DNA from: Macrostomum hystrix
Taxonomy: Eukaryota; Platyhelminthes; Macrostomidae
Length of the DNA stretch: 64,000 nucleotides
Assembly: GCA_950097015.1 (NCBI GenBank)
Contig: CATNEN010000005.1
Span: 2,409,501-2,473,500 of the forward strand
Reading direction: 5' to 3'
Position numbers and translations under genes: made by a program. This document shows positions 41,463 through 52,600 of the stretch, piece after piece (position 1 is the first letter of the stretch; each line of letters starts with the position of its first letter). The notes under the pieces are model-generated. The model was given only the letters and a program-made list of their open reading frames with translations, ran no database searches and had not been told where the DNA came from.

Positions 41463-44400
41463 TCAGGCATCGATAGCTTTGACGTAAATCTCAGCGTAGG
41501 GAGCAGCCTGACGAAGGCGAACTCGACGCATCTTGGCCAACTCTGTCAGATTATTTGGGCAGTTTTTTTTGTTGCGATCATGATCGAGAAATGCTACTTA
41601 ATGAGTAGAGTATTTAGACCAAAAATATTTACCGAGCAGTCCAGCAAAAGCTCTGGCAGCCTCCTTCCTCGTGATGCTGTCTGGCGGGCAGAGTAATGAA
41701 AATGGTCGATAATCTTCGCCGATTTCGCTGCCTTGGTCTGAAACATGCTGCCATTGCTGAGAACGACGAATTTCTTCCATCAGCAGTTCGTGATCTTGCG
41801 ACAGACGTGGCCTACAAACATAAGATAAATAATAATAAGAAAAAGAATTGCAAATCAGAGCGGAACCCACAATAGAAGAACACGAATTAGACAAATGCCC
41901 TCAGACCTGAATGCCAAGAATATTAGCACCAGGTAGGTTATAAACTTTACCCCATTTGATCTCTAGCTGCATCACTTTGAGCAGCGAAATCATTGTGGGA
42001 TGCACTCCTATATCATCATTTGGGCAAAGTAGAAAGACGAGTAAGGTGAATTGGTCAAGCCAATTAGTAAATTTGTCAAGCCAATTAGTAAATTTTGTCA
42101 AGCCAATTTTTAAATTGGTCAAGCCAATTTGTAAATTGGTCAAGCCAATTAGTAAATTGGTCAAGCCAATTAGTAAATTGGTCAAGCCAATTTGTAAATT
42201 GGTCAAGCCAATTTGTAAATTGGTCAAGCCAATTAGTAAATTGGTCAAGCCAATTTGTAAATTGGTCAAGCCAATTTGTGAATTGGTCAAGCCAATTAGT
42301 AAATTTGTCAAGCCAATTTATAAATTGGTGAAGCCAATTTGTAAATTGGTCAAGTCAAAATCTGAATTTGTGAAACACACCTTTCGGCTTCGGCGACAAA
42401 AGAAGCAAAGACATCCTCAGGCGGAGGCGGCGGCTGCAAAAATAATTCTTCAAACAAAGGCGGCTGAGCCGGAGCCGGCGGTGTCATATTTGAAGGCTCC
42501 TGCGCCGTCGGCTGCTGTTCTTGCTGCTCCGGCGGCTGCGGTTCCGGTGGAGCAACCTCGGACTGGATAACCGTAGGATGTCGAAGCAGTTCCTCGCTGA
42601 TGCGAGGCAGATTTTGTCCGCTCTGGAGCGAAATTATCGACAAATTTAGGGCCGACAGGCGAGCGCTCGGCCGGCCTCCAGTTGAAATACGGGGCCGCTC
42701 CAGCTCGCAAACTGGCTAGAAAAAAATGAAGTTGTAGTAACAAACAACTATTATACGAGCGTAGTATTGCGTAAAAATCTAAATCGATCAAGTCATTTAC
42801 ATAAGGGAGCTTCTAGCCTGGTGATTAAGGCCTCGGACTACTGATAGGTCGCGAGTTCGAAACATAACACAAAGGAAATCAGCTAGGGTATAAAACTTGG
42901 TGTTTGTCCATGGACTGTACATCTGGTCTAACTGGGTCAAAGTATGACCCAATAGAGTCACACGGAAAAATCCAAATCTAAATTCTAATGACAATGTTCC
43001 TCACCTGGGGCACATAATGAGCACTCTCCTCTCGCTTGTGCTCCCAGAGTTGCACCAGCCGTTCGGACATTGGCTGCCGGCCCGGCCTTAGCAACAGGCT
43101 GGCAGCGTCCGAGCTGCTCATAGCCGCAGATCGCACACCTTTGGAGGGAGGCGGCAGAGCCAGGGGCTTCAGCAATTCGTTGCCGTGCTCCATATTCCAA
43201 CGCAGTCGGCGACTATTAAATTTAGTCAGGCCGTCAACAATGAGTAAGCGAGGCTTCTGATGAACCGGCTGCTGTTGCTTTTGCTGCTGCTGCTGCCTAC
43301 GAGGCTGCAATGGCTGGAGTTCAATCTGCAGTAAGGGCAGTGCCAGCCTAGTAGCAGTGGGAGCGGCGGTGGCAGCATCTGGATCAGCTGGAACCTGATT
43401 CTCCTGACCATCTTCGGGTTGACGCGCCGGCTCTGGCGGCGGCGTTCGCGGTGTCTGCAGCGCCTCCAGCGTTGGATCCATCGCAGGCGGTGGCGCCGGC
43501 GGCGGCGACTGACGATCAGCGGCACTGGAAATTGAAACAAAGTGCTCTAAATCTGAGGGCATGAAAATAGATCATAGATGTTTAGATGAATCTCAGTTCA
43601 TTGATCGGAGGTCTCTAGATGAATCTCAGTTTATAGATAAAAAATCTCTAGATGAATCTTAGCTTATAGATCAGAGATCTCTAGATGAATCTTAATTTAT
43701 AGATCTGAGTTTTCTAGATGAATCTCAGTTTATAGATCAGATATCTCTAGATGAATCTTAGCTTATAGATCAGAGATCTGAAGATTACATTAAGCAATTA
43801 AACGGCGCCAACGAAGCCCAAGATAAATTGTATGAAAAAAAATCTAAACTCACGATACAATGGACACTCCGCCAGCTATGGTGGTCCCTAACTGCGGAAA
43901 GTCTGCCGTAACATCCCGCGGCATTTCTACATCGGCGACAACGTCGATTGTTGTGGACGGTGGAGGAGGCTCCTCGACTGCTGGTAAATCTTCGGCCTTG
44001 CGCTTTCCGCGACGACTGGCACGCTGCTGCTGCTGGTCCAGCTGCTCCTGTTGTTCGCAAAGTTGTCGCTCAAAGTCTCCAGCCGGAAATAGAAGATTTT
44101 CGCCAGCTTTCAGTCGGTTAAAAATAGTGCTGAGATCCAACGGTGGCATATCCTCAGCTGGCAGTGACGGCAGCTCTTCTCCCTGCCGCTGCTGCTGTTG
44201 CTGTCAGGACGAATTGAAAATACAATGTTACAGGTAAAGAAATAATTGGCCAGCAGATACAGGCTAGCCTGAAGTGATAGAATACAGGCTAGCCTGAAGT
44301 GACTGAGGACAGCTAGCCTGAAGTGACTGAGGACAGCTAGCCTGAAGTGACCGATGACAGCTAGCCTGAAGTGACCGATGACAGCTAGCCTGAAGTGACC

Positions 44401-47400
44401 GATGACAGCTAGCCTGAAGTGACCGATGACAGCTAGCCTGAAGTGACTGAGGATAGCTAGCCTGAAGTGACAGCACAGCTAGCCTGAAGTGATAGAATAC
44501 AGGCTAGCCTGAAGTGACTAAGGATAGCTAGCCTGAAGTGACTGAAGACAGCTAGCCTGAAGTGACTGAGGACAGCTAGCCTGAAGAGAACAGTTGGACA
44601 AGAAGGACACTAATTACAAAGTACCTCCAGAAGACCGCGTCGATTCTGCTTTGGCCTAGCGGGTGTCATAGTGGTGTCCGCTCCCAGATCTTTGGTCGGT
44701 GTAGCCCCAATCGCGCCCGTATCCGAGGGCAGATCGCTGCCTAACAGAAACGTCTGACTGGCAGACGGTTCTAGAGCGAAGCTTGTGTCCAGAATGGTGA
44801 TGTCCTCTTGTCTGGCAGTGAATCTGGCGTTGACAAGGATTGCGCGAACATTAGGTCAAAGATAAAATGGGTCAAAAATACAGGTGGGTCAATAAGAATG
44901 GTGGGTCAATAAGACCGGTGGGTCAATAAGACTGGTGGGTCAATAAGACCGGTGGGTCAATAAGACTGGTGGGTCAATAAGACTGGTGGGTCAATAAGAC
45001 CGGTGGGTCAATAAGACCGGTGGGTCAATAAGACCGGTGGGTCAATCAGATTAAAGGGTCAATAAGACTGGTGGGTCAATAAGACCGGTGGGTCAATAAG
45101 ACCGGTGGGTCAATAAGACCGGTGGGTCAATAAGACCGGTGGGTCAATCCGATTAAAGGGTCAATAACACTGGTGGGTCAATAACATCAATGGGTTAGTA
45201 CAATACTGCTGTGATATGACTAAACCAGTCTAGTGTTCTGGTTCCAGAAGACTAAAGTTCGGATCAACCAACCTGGTGTAAGACGAATCGCCTCGGCCTC
45301 GCCCGCCGCCATCGCCGCCTCGACGCAGCTCAGCGAATTCCAGATCTTCTGGCAGGCTGAGTCGCATAAAATCGATATTCTGCTTGGCCAATTCGTCGCC
45401 ATCGGCTGCCGCGAATGATTGCAACTGCTGCAGCTGATGAATATTGACACCGGCAGCTTCGGCTACAAGAGAGATATCCAACTCGAATGGCTGCTGACGA
45501 ATGGAGGTGGGACCGGCGCCAGTTTTGCCACCGGGTCTGCCAGTTTATTGACGATTATTCAGAATATTAGTTTGTATTCTGACTTGACTTTCTCATTTCT
45601 TAAGGTCAGGGTCTTGATTCTCGTCTCGACTAGAATAATTTGTGTCCTTTATTGTGGCAATTGTGGCGTGTACCCTGTACAATGTACATGGACTGAACAG
45701 CCATGTCTGTCGGTTGTTTGTCCGGTCCAACTTGGGAAGTTGTACAAATTACTACCATAATAATTACAATCCTACTGTGCCTTGGGGGTTGACCCATAGA
45801 TTGTACAACAAGCCCCTTAAAGCCTCTCTTCTTCCATTAACAAATAAACAGCTGAATAGTTAACTAACGAAGTAGTACTTACAAAAACAACCATGCGTCA
45901 GTGTCATTAACAATACGTTATCAATTATGTCAACCAATGTGCATAAATAAACAAACGAAACAACAAATGTTAACGGATTTTATCACAAACCTGCGAGCGT
46001 CTGGTCGCCACGAGCGACAACAACGCTTGTAAAATTCGGCAGTTTCCTCTGTTTTAAAAAGAAAAACATTGGGGGTAAAATTACTATCTATGCGTAAAGA
46101 TCGTGAATTATAGCGCAAATAATGTGGTGCATTAAAATATTTTTTGTTTGAATAAATATGGTTTCTAAATACGAGTTAGAGAATTAGTAATTAATTCGTA
46201 ATTAGTTAGAGTTTCTACAAAAATCACTAGCAAATATATTTGGTAGGTGCGTGGGGCATGGCTTGTGTGATGAAATATGAGTAGGATTGGCTAGGGCTTG
46301 TGTACATTGGGGATAAGTAGGATTGGCCAGGGCTTGTGTACATTGGGGATAAGTAGGATTGGCCAGGGCTTGTGTACATTGGGGATAAGTAGGATTGGCC
46401 AGGGCTTGTGTACATTGGGGATAAGTAGGATTGGCCAGGGCTTGTGTACATTGGGGATGAGTAGGATTGGCTAGGGCTTGTGTACATTGGGGATGAGTAG
46501 GATTGGCCAGGGCTTGTGTACATTGGGGATAAGTAGGATTGGCCAGGGCTTGTGTACATTGGGGATAAGTAGGATTGGCCAGGGCTTGTGTACATTGGGG
46601 ATGAGTAGGATTGGCTAGGGCTTGTGTACATTGGGGATGAGTAGGATTGGCCAGGGCTTGTGTACATTGGGGATGAGTAGGATTCGCTAGGGCTTGTGTA
46701 CATTGGGGATGAGTAGGATTGGCTAGGGCTTGTGTACATTGGGGATGAGTAGGATTGGCCAGGGCTTGTGTACATTGGGGATGAGTAGGATTCGCTAGGG
46801 CTTGTGTACATTGGGGATGAGTAGGATTCGCTAGGGCTTGTGTACATTGGGGATGAGTAGGATTGGCCAGGGCTTGTGTACATTGGGGATGAGTAGGATT
46901 GGCCAGGGCTTGTGTACATTAGGGGTGAGTAGGATTGGCTAGGGCTTGTGTACATTGGGGATGAGTAGGATTGGCTAGGGCTTGTGTACATTAGGGGTGA
47001 GTAGGATTGGCTAGGGCTTGTGTACATTGGGGATGAGTAGGATTGGCTAGGGCTTGTGTACATTGGGGATGAGTAGGATTGGCTAGGGCTTGTGTACATT
47101 AGGGATGAGTAGGATTGGCCAGGGCTTGTGTACATTGGGGATGAGTAGGATTGGCTAGGGCTTGTGTACATTGGGGATGAGTAGGATTCGCTAGGGCTTG
47201 TGTACATTGGGGATGAGTAGGATTGGCTAGGGCTTGTGTACATTGGGGATGAGTAGGATTCGCTAGGGCTTGTGTACATTAGGGGTGAGTAGGATTGGCT
47301 AGGGCTTGTGTACATTGGGGATGAGTAGGATTGGCTAGGGCTTGTGTACATTGGGGATGAGTAGGATTGGCTAGGGCTTGTGTACATTAGGGATGAGTAG

Positions 47401-48712
47401 GATTGGCTAGGGCTTGTGTACATTGGGGATGAGTAGGATTGGCTAGGGCTTGTGTACATTGGGGATGAGTAGGATTGGCCAGGGCTTGTGTACATTGGGG
47501 ATGAGTAGGATTGGCTAGGGCTTGTGTACATTAGGGATGAGTAGGATTGGCCAGGGCTTGTGTACATTAGGGGTGAGTAGGATTGGCTAGGGCTTGTGTA
47601 CATTGGGGATGAGTAGGATTGGCTAGGGCTTGTGTACATTGGGGATGAGTAGGATTGGCTAGGGCTTGTGTACATTAGGGATGAGTAGGATTGGCCAGGG
47701 CTTGTGTACATTGGGGATGAGTAGGATTGGCTAGGGCTTGTGTACATTAGGGATGAGTAGGATTGGCCAGGGCTTGTGTACATTGGGGATGAGTAGGATT
47801 GGCTAGGGCTTGTGTACATTGGGGATGAGTAGGATTCGCTAGGGCTTGTGTACATTAGGGGTGAGTAGGATTGGCTAGGGCTTGTGTACATTGGGGATGA
47901 GTAGGATTGGCTAGGGCTTGTGTACATTGGGGATGAGTAGGATTGGCTAGGGCTTGTGTACATTAGGGATGAGTAGGATTGGCCAGGGCTTGTGTACATT
48001 GGGGATGAGTAGGATTGGCTAGGGCTTGTGTACATTGGGGATGAGTGGGGTTGATCAGGGGTGGTGTAAACTCAGGCAGTGGAGTTGGTTAGAGCTTGTG
48101 TACATTGGGAATGAGTAGTATTGGCCAGGGCTTGTGTACATTCAGGGCTGGTGTACATTAGGGGTGTGGGGTTAGGCACATGGGAATAGCTGTTGCTGTA
48201 TTGATAATGTACATTGGGGAGATAATTATAGCAGAAAATGTAATGAATTAGCAGAAGTTAAAGCATGCATTTACTAAGTAAATATAAACTTTTTTTCCGA
48301 CATGGATATAAAAACGAGTATATTTTCCTATTATTAAAAAAATGAATACAGAACCTAATGACAAAAAAGTTAAAATGAAGACTCACTCTCAAGCCAGACG
48401 ACTTTCAATTGGAATACAACGCATGCTCCGTTCATGAGCAGAGCGCTCAAATACAATGAGTAGCGACGACTGCTCTGTTCGCAGATTTCCGCCAGCAATT
48501 CCTGACTGTAAGAAACAATGGAAACTAGCTTTTAATTAATCATTTCGTGCTATAGAACATAATTAGCATTGACGCAGCTGTGCAACTTACCATGTGACGC
48601 TAATATCACAAGACAGGTAATCCTTCGGCTTAATAGACTGTCGCGTAGCGCCTAACCAAATCAAGGCAAATTTGCCTTTCTTAACCGACAGCAATTCGTG
48701 ATTGTAAAACAT
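41463..48712 (-). CDS. REC8: REC8-like meiotic cohesin kleisin, complete, 10 exons
   Basis: Meiotic alpha-kleisin that closes the SMC1-SMC3 ring and is cut by separase. Exons (minus strand): 48712-48591, 48505-48387, 46048-45991, 45536-45273, 44823-44625, 44200-43854, 43524-43005, 42715-42381, 41811-41633, 41542-41463; 2,223 nt, 740 residues. The N-terminal domain begins MFYNHELL, has IWLGATR (residues 18-24) and RYSLYLSALL, which are closer to REC8 (IWLAATR, RFSLYLSAQL) than to RAD21. EDITILD lies near 195; LLIVDGLTKF in exon 7 is the conserved kleisin segment. The C-terminal winged helix (about 690-740) has TRKEAARAFAGLL and RLRQAAPYAEI and aligns without gaps to the family end. The middle is rich in P and Q. 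EPAR in exon 7 fits the separase ExxR rule (inference). Weak points: donors GTTTGT (45,990) and GTTGGT (45,272), and alternative acceptors 12 bases apart at 44,823/44,811. Human REC8 is shorter, about 550 residues. RAD21 is the alternative identity. Confidence 0.86.
42046..42360. repeat. 21-bp hairpin-forming minisatellite in REC8 intron 8
   Basis: About 15 copies of a 21-bp unit, aattggtcaagccaatttgta. Each unit contains AATTGG-TCAAG-CCAATT, a perfect 6-bp inverted repeat around a 5-base loop. Since 21 is divisible by 3, both strands stay open here, which explains the repetitive frames (VKPICKL-type and LTNLQIG-type). These lie inside the intron 41,812-42,380 and are not exons. Confidence 0.95.
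42805..42965 (+). mobile_element. tRNA-derived SINE-like fragment in REC8 intron 7
   Basis: The segment ctagcctggtgattaaggcc resembles a tRNA D-arm/A box, and ggtcgcgagttcgaaac resembles a B box/T-arm at tRNA-like spacing, with a possible anticodon-stem remnant (tcgg/ctga) between them. It does not fold as a full tRNA and is followed by non-tRNA sequence. Target-site duplications were not found by eye. This is the typical look of an old tRNA-derived SINE. Confidence 0.55.
43563..43788. repeat. 31-bp minisatellite in REC8 intron 6
   Basis: About seven imperfect copies of a unit of about 31 bp containing ctctagatgaatctcagttt and atagatca. It fills most of the intron 43,525-43,853. AGATCT and TCTAGA-like palindromes recur, as in the 23-bp satellite at the window start, but the units are otherwise different. 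Confidence 0.85.
44252..44590. repeat. 24-bp minisatellite in REC8 intron 5
   Basis: About 14 copies of a unit of about 24 bp, agctagcctgaagtgaccga plus tgac, within the intron 44,201-44,624. Copies vary at gatgac/gaggac/gaatac. The multiple-of-three unit yields a short SLQASCHR-type open frame on the minus strand that is not an exon. Confidence 0.93.
44870..45195. repeat. 17-bp minisatellite in REC8 intron 4
   Basis: About 18 copies of ggtgggtcaataagacc, with internal variants such as gattaaagggtcaa at two places about 100 bases apart (45,050 and 45,150). That spacing implies duplication of a block of several units. It lies wholly in the intron between exons 4 and 5. Confidence 0.93.
45537..45990. 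other. REC8 intron 3, no repeat array
   Basis: One of the few REC8 introns of over 300 bases without a minisatellite. Overlapping short plus-strand frames (45,419-45,863) begin in antisense of exon 4 and have no recognisable product. Nothing else is supported. Confidence 0.6.
46272..48160. repeat. 36-bp minisatellite in REC8 intron 2 (about 51 copies)
   Basis: A 1.9-kb array of a 36-bp unit whose core is cagggcttgtgtacattggg followed by gatgagtaggattggc. As 36 is divisible by 3, the minus strand stays open for 602 codons as a 12-residue repeat (MYTSPSQSYSSP-like). Inter-copy differences in that frame (G/S, Q/E, SSP/SPL/LSP) all change the residue and none is silent, arguing against selection on a protein. 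Exon 2 and exon 3 join in phase across it. The right end decays at 48,040-48,220. Its core is inverted relative to the array at 48,774-49,105. Confidence 0.95.
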
Positions 48713-48745
48713 GCCGATTGCCTGAGCTGGAAAAGTGCATTAGAA
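48713..48745 (-). promoter_or_regulatory. Strong 3' splice acceptor just upstream of REC8 start
   Basis: On the minus strand ttctaatgcacttttccagc is followed by TCAG at 48,725-48,722, only 9 bases before the ATG at 48,712. A branch-like ctaat and a pyrimidine tract are present. It is either the acceptor of a 5' UTR intron or a spliced-leader trans-splice site; no upstream exon is visible. Confidence 0.5.
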
Positions 48746-48773
48746 TAGGAAAACACTGTACTACTGCAGAAAA

Positions 48774-49105
48774 GTCACCCCACTCACCCTGACAAACCCC
48801 TCTCACCCTGATGTACACAAGCCCTGACAAACCCCTCTCACCCTGGTGTACACAAGCCCTGGCAAACCCCACTCAACCCTGATGTACACAAGCCCTGACA
48901 AACCCCTCTCACCCTGATGTACACAAGCCCTGGCAAACCCCTCTCACCCTGATGTACACAAGCCCTGACTAACCCCTCTAACCCTGATGTACACAAGCCC
49001 TGACAAACCCTCTCACCCGGGTGTACACAAGCCCTGACAAACCCCACTCACCCTGATGTACACAAGCCCAGACTAACCCCTCTAACCCTGATGTACATAA
49101 TCCCT
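48774..49105. repeat. 35-bp minisatellite upstream of REC8, inverted relative to intron 2
   Basis: About nine copies of a unit of about 35 bp with core tgtacacaagccctgacaaa and cccctctcaccctga. The reverse complement of the intron-2 unit contains the same tgtacacaagccctg and a similar cctactcatcccc-a flank, so the two arrays belong to one family in opposite orientation, with REC8 exons 1 and 2 between them. Confidence 0.92.
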
Positions 49106-49342
49106 GACCTCTACTTTAGAAAGCTTCGATTAAGAAGCACACAAGACCTTATTAGCAATTACACGAGAACATTTATTGCCACAGGGCACTAATATTACCC
49201 ACCTCCTAATTAAAAAAAGCGCTGTTCATTAAAGAACATTATAAAATAGTGCTAAAGTTATTGTAATTACAGAAAAAACAAGTCAATAAAATTAATTGAC
49301 GAAATAAGCCAATTAAAATGCAATATTAAGTTCAGTTCAGTT

Positions 49343-49348
49343 TTTATT
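49343..49348 (-). terminator. Candidate poly(A) signal of ANKZF1
   Basis: The minus strand reads AATAAA about 330 bases beyond the ANKZF1 stop codon, the first canonical hexamer I found downstream. It would place the end of ANKZF1 about 600 bases before the REC8 start. Confidence 0.4.
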
Positions 49349-49680
49349 CACAAAAGACAATCTGATTGTTAAAACTTTCAAAACTGAAGACGCATACACT
49401 ATAATAAAATAAATTTAGCTCAATAATAAACATTTTTTCATAGTCTTAAATAAGTAAGACAAATTTTACAGATAGCATCATAAATAGATTTTCGATTACA
49501 TGATGAAAGATTCCATTAACCATTCCAAGTGAATAAGAAAAGTACACAATGGAAGTTGGACAACTAACAAGCTTAAGCATTGTTGACTTCTGAATAAATT
49601 AAAAGCAGATAAAATCACTCTTTAACCTTAAGGTTTACATAGTCAAATAAGTGTTAATAGGAATTATAATCACAATGGCA

Positions 49681-52600
49681 TCACTTCTTTGCCGCACTGG
49701 CTGCTTTATCTCGGTGCTGGCGCAAACAGGCGGTTGAACAGAACTCAAATCGGTCGTAATGAAATGGCACCTTGCCAGTAATATCTGCGGCGCAGAGAAA
49801 GCAGCGAGACAATATTAGTTTGTTGCCACCAGAGCCGCCGGAGGTTGAAGCCGACGCTGCCGCTGCAGCGAGTAGGCGCCGCTCAGCCGCAAGGGCCATC
49901 TTCTGCGTGTCGCTGAGGCTCTGAAATTCGCAGAGATTAATGACATGCTAGCGACTGCACACAGGCACAAACAAAAGTGTGATACGGTTATGCAAAATCA
50001 AATTGCTGGGCTTAATATCTATTTTATATATAGTAGCTTTCCAATGATTATTCAATACTGACTGTGTATGTGGCTGAGTTTGGGGACGGTAGTGACTGTG
50101 GCTATCCAATGGTCATTCAGTAGGGGGTAGTGGCTGTGGCTATCCAATGGTCATTCAGTAGGGGGTAGTGGCTGTGGCTATCCAATGGTCATTCAGTAAG
50201 GGGTAGTGACTGTGGCTATCCAATGGTCATTCAGTAGGGGGTAGTGGCTGTGGCTATCCAATGGTCATTCAGTAGAGGGTAGTGACTGTGGCTATCCAAT
50301 GGTCATTCAGTAAGGGGTAGTGACTGTGGCTATCCAATGGTCATTCAGTAGGGGGTAGTGGCTGTGGCTATCCAATGGTCATTCAGTAGAGGGTAGTGAC
50401 TGGCTATCCAATGGTCATTCAGTAGGGGGTAGTGGCTGTGGCTATCCAATGGTCATTCAGTAGAGGGTAGTGACTGTGGCTATCCAATGGTCATTCAGTA
50501 GAGGGTAGTGGCTGTGGCTATCCAATGGTCATTCAGTAAGGGGGTAATGGCTGTTGGCTATTCATGATGCTGATTGGTTGTCATTGCCGTAACTTTCAAA
50601 TAAAATGCATAATTTTGAAACGATATACAATTATTCGCTTTATCTCACCTGGAATCTATCTTTCTCGTCGGCCTCCGCCTCTTTAGCGGCCTCCGCGGCC
50701 TTCTTTGCCCGATCGCGTTCTCGCTTAGCCGCCTTGGCTGTGCGCCTCTTGTCGGCCTCTTTGATCCTGCGGGCCTCTAATTGAGCCGGCGTCAGCGGCG
50801 CAGGTATGCCGGCTGCTTTGATGTCGAATCGATCAGGCTGAGCGGCCACAAAGGTGCGAAAAGCGTCGCGCACCGTTTTATTGCCGGCTAACTGATAAGG
50901 CGTGCGACCTGCCGCGTCTTTTAGGCACGGATCAGCGCCGGCCTCTAATAAACTAATTACCGTCTTACCGCAGGTGTTAGAGGCGGCCAGGTGTAATAAA
51001 GTGGCGCCTCGCTGACCTAGAGGTTGGCAAATTAATATAGTCACACTGGCCGCATCGCTCATGCTCAACTGCTCAGCTAGCAGCCGGTCTAGAGTGTCGG
51101 CGTCTGCGCAGGCTACCGCAGTGAACAGCTGGTTTTGGACGGCCGAATTAGAAGGCGAAGAGGATTCTAGACACTCAGGTGAACTGTTGTCTGCCGCAGC
51201 CTAGATTCACACATTGAATTTAACAGAGGCTGTGGTGAACTATTAGTCATTTACACTGACTTGAAGGTCGGGGGTTCGAATCACGACTCCACTGGAACAA
51301 TTTCTGTACTTTAGAGCAAGACAACTTAATTCTGAGTCGCTTCAGTTCACTCAGCTCTTAAATGGGTATCAGCATTAGCTAGGGGGGTCGGTGGTAGAGC
51401 GGTCTAACGCGTTTGCCTCTTACGCCAAGGTCATAAGTTCGATTCCGCAGCGAGGCCACATTTATATGGGGCACAGCCGCGAAGAGAAGGCTCGGGGGCT
51501 TGTCGTGAAATTTACGCCCTTGAGGGCCAACCTCCAAGGCACAATGGAGTGAAGACACTGCCTGACAATAAGAAAGTCAGGGCAGGTGTACACATCTGCG
51601 CGTGTGTGCTCAAGTGTCAGCGAAATGGGGCAGAATTGCCTCCTCGCTGGCTGCGGGTCTAGTGTCACCAGTTATTTGCAATTGCCCACAGACCTTCTGC
51701 AATTATTATTACTATTATTAATATCAGCATGCTGCCTAAATTGGACCAGTGTAATCAAACAAGAGAAAAAACTGACTAGAAAAAAATTGTAGGCTACGCC
51801 AATAGTCACCAAAGGCCGTGAAGTTTCACACAAGAAGGCCAGGGCCCACCCCACAATGCACAGTGAGTGCTTAAACCAAATAACAAACAGAACTTACCTG
51901 TGTGTCCTCATCATCACTGCAAGTATCCTGTTTGTCCAGCTCCTCTTCAGCTTCTTTGACAGCATCAGCAGCAGGACTACTCAATGCAGCTGGCTTCTTT
52001 TTTCTTGTGCGCGACACTCCAACAAGCGGCGCCCTACCCGCGTGACCCTCCGACATTGGAAACTGCTGCCTGCGTCTCGGTGGCGGTGAACTACTTGCAG
52101 CAGTATTAGTAGCAACGCCAGCAGCGTCTCCATTGTTAGCATCGGCGGAGCCAGTCAAAATAGATTTCGAATGTCGCTTTAAGTACAATGAGCCGTCAGA
52201 GGATTCGCTGATAATTCGAAGGCCGCGTTCAATGCGGCTGATGAGCTGGCGGGACTCTGGCTGGCCGATAGCCGCGGCGTCGGCATCCGAGTCGTAGACG
52301 TGCAGGCAGGCCAGTTCGCGGTACACGCGCACCAGCTCATTGTGCGTTGGTCGACGAGTACTGATTGGAATCCTGCGAACTCTGGGATCAGATCTGCGGG
52401 GAGGGGTTTAGAAAAATGAAGCTAAATCCGTGACAATCCAGGTCTGACTCTGGATCAGGAAGTTGCAAATAGCCAATCCTGAGGATGTGGTTGGACAAGA
52501 AATCACAGCCGCAGCAACGACTATCTGGTTAAGCTTAAAATCCCTATACCATTTCAAATTGCAGTTTACGATTCCAATCTTAGATTCAGGGCATGGGAAG

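Noticed and set aside
42095-42331. Plus-strand repetitive frames (VKPICKL-type, NWSSQFV-type)
   Set aside because: A 21-bp intronic repeat open in several frames on both strands; it lies within the REC8 intron on the opposite strand.
45230-45272. REC8 exon 4 read-through to a stop codon after LLEPEH as an alternative protein end
   Set aside because: The donor at 45,272 joins in phase to a downstream exon with EDITILD, a conserved kleisin segment, and the C-terminal winged helix further on is intact. A short isoform remains possible.
46227-48035. 602-codon minus-strand open frame with a 12-residue MYTSPSQSYSSP-like repeat, superficially like the RNA polymerase II tail
   Set aside because: It is the 36-bp minisatellite in REC8 intron 2. 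Unit length divisible by three keeps the frame open, all copy differences change residues, and flanking exons splice over it in phase.
51380-51460. Functional tRNA gene
   Set aside because: A- and B-box-like motifs are present but the T-arm and acceptor stems do not pair; a SINE head fits better.
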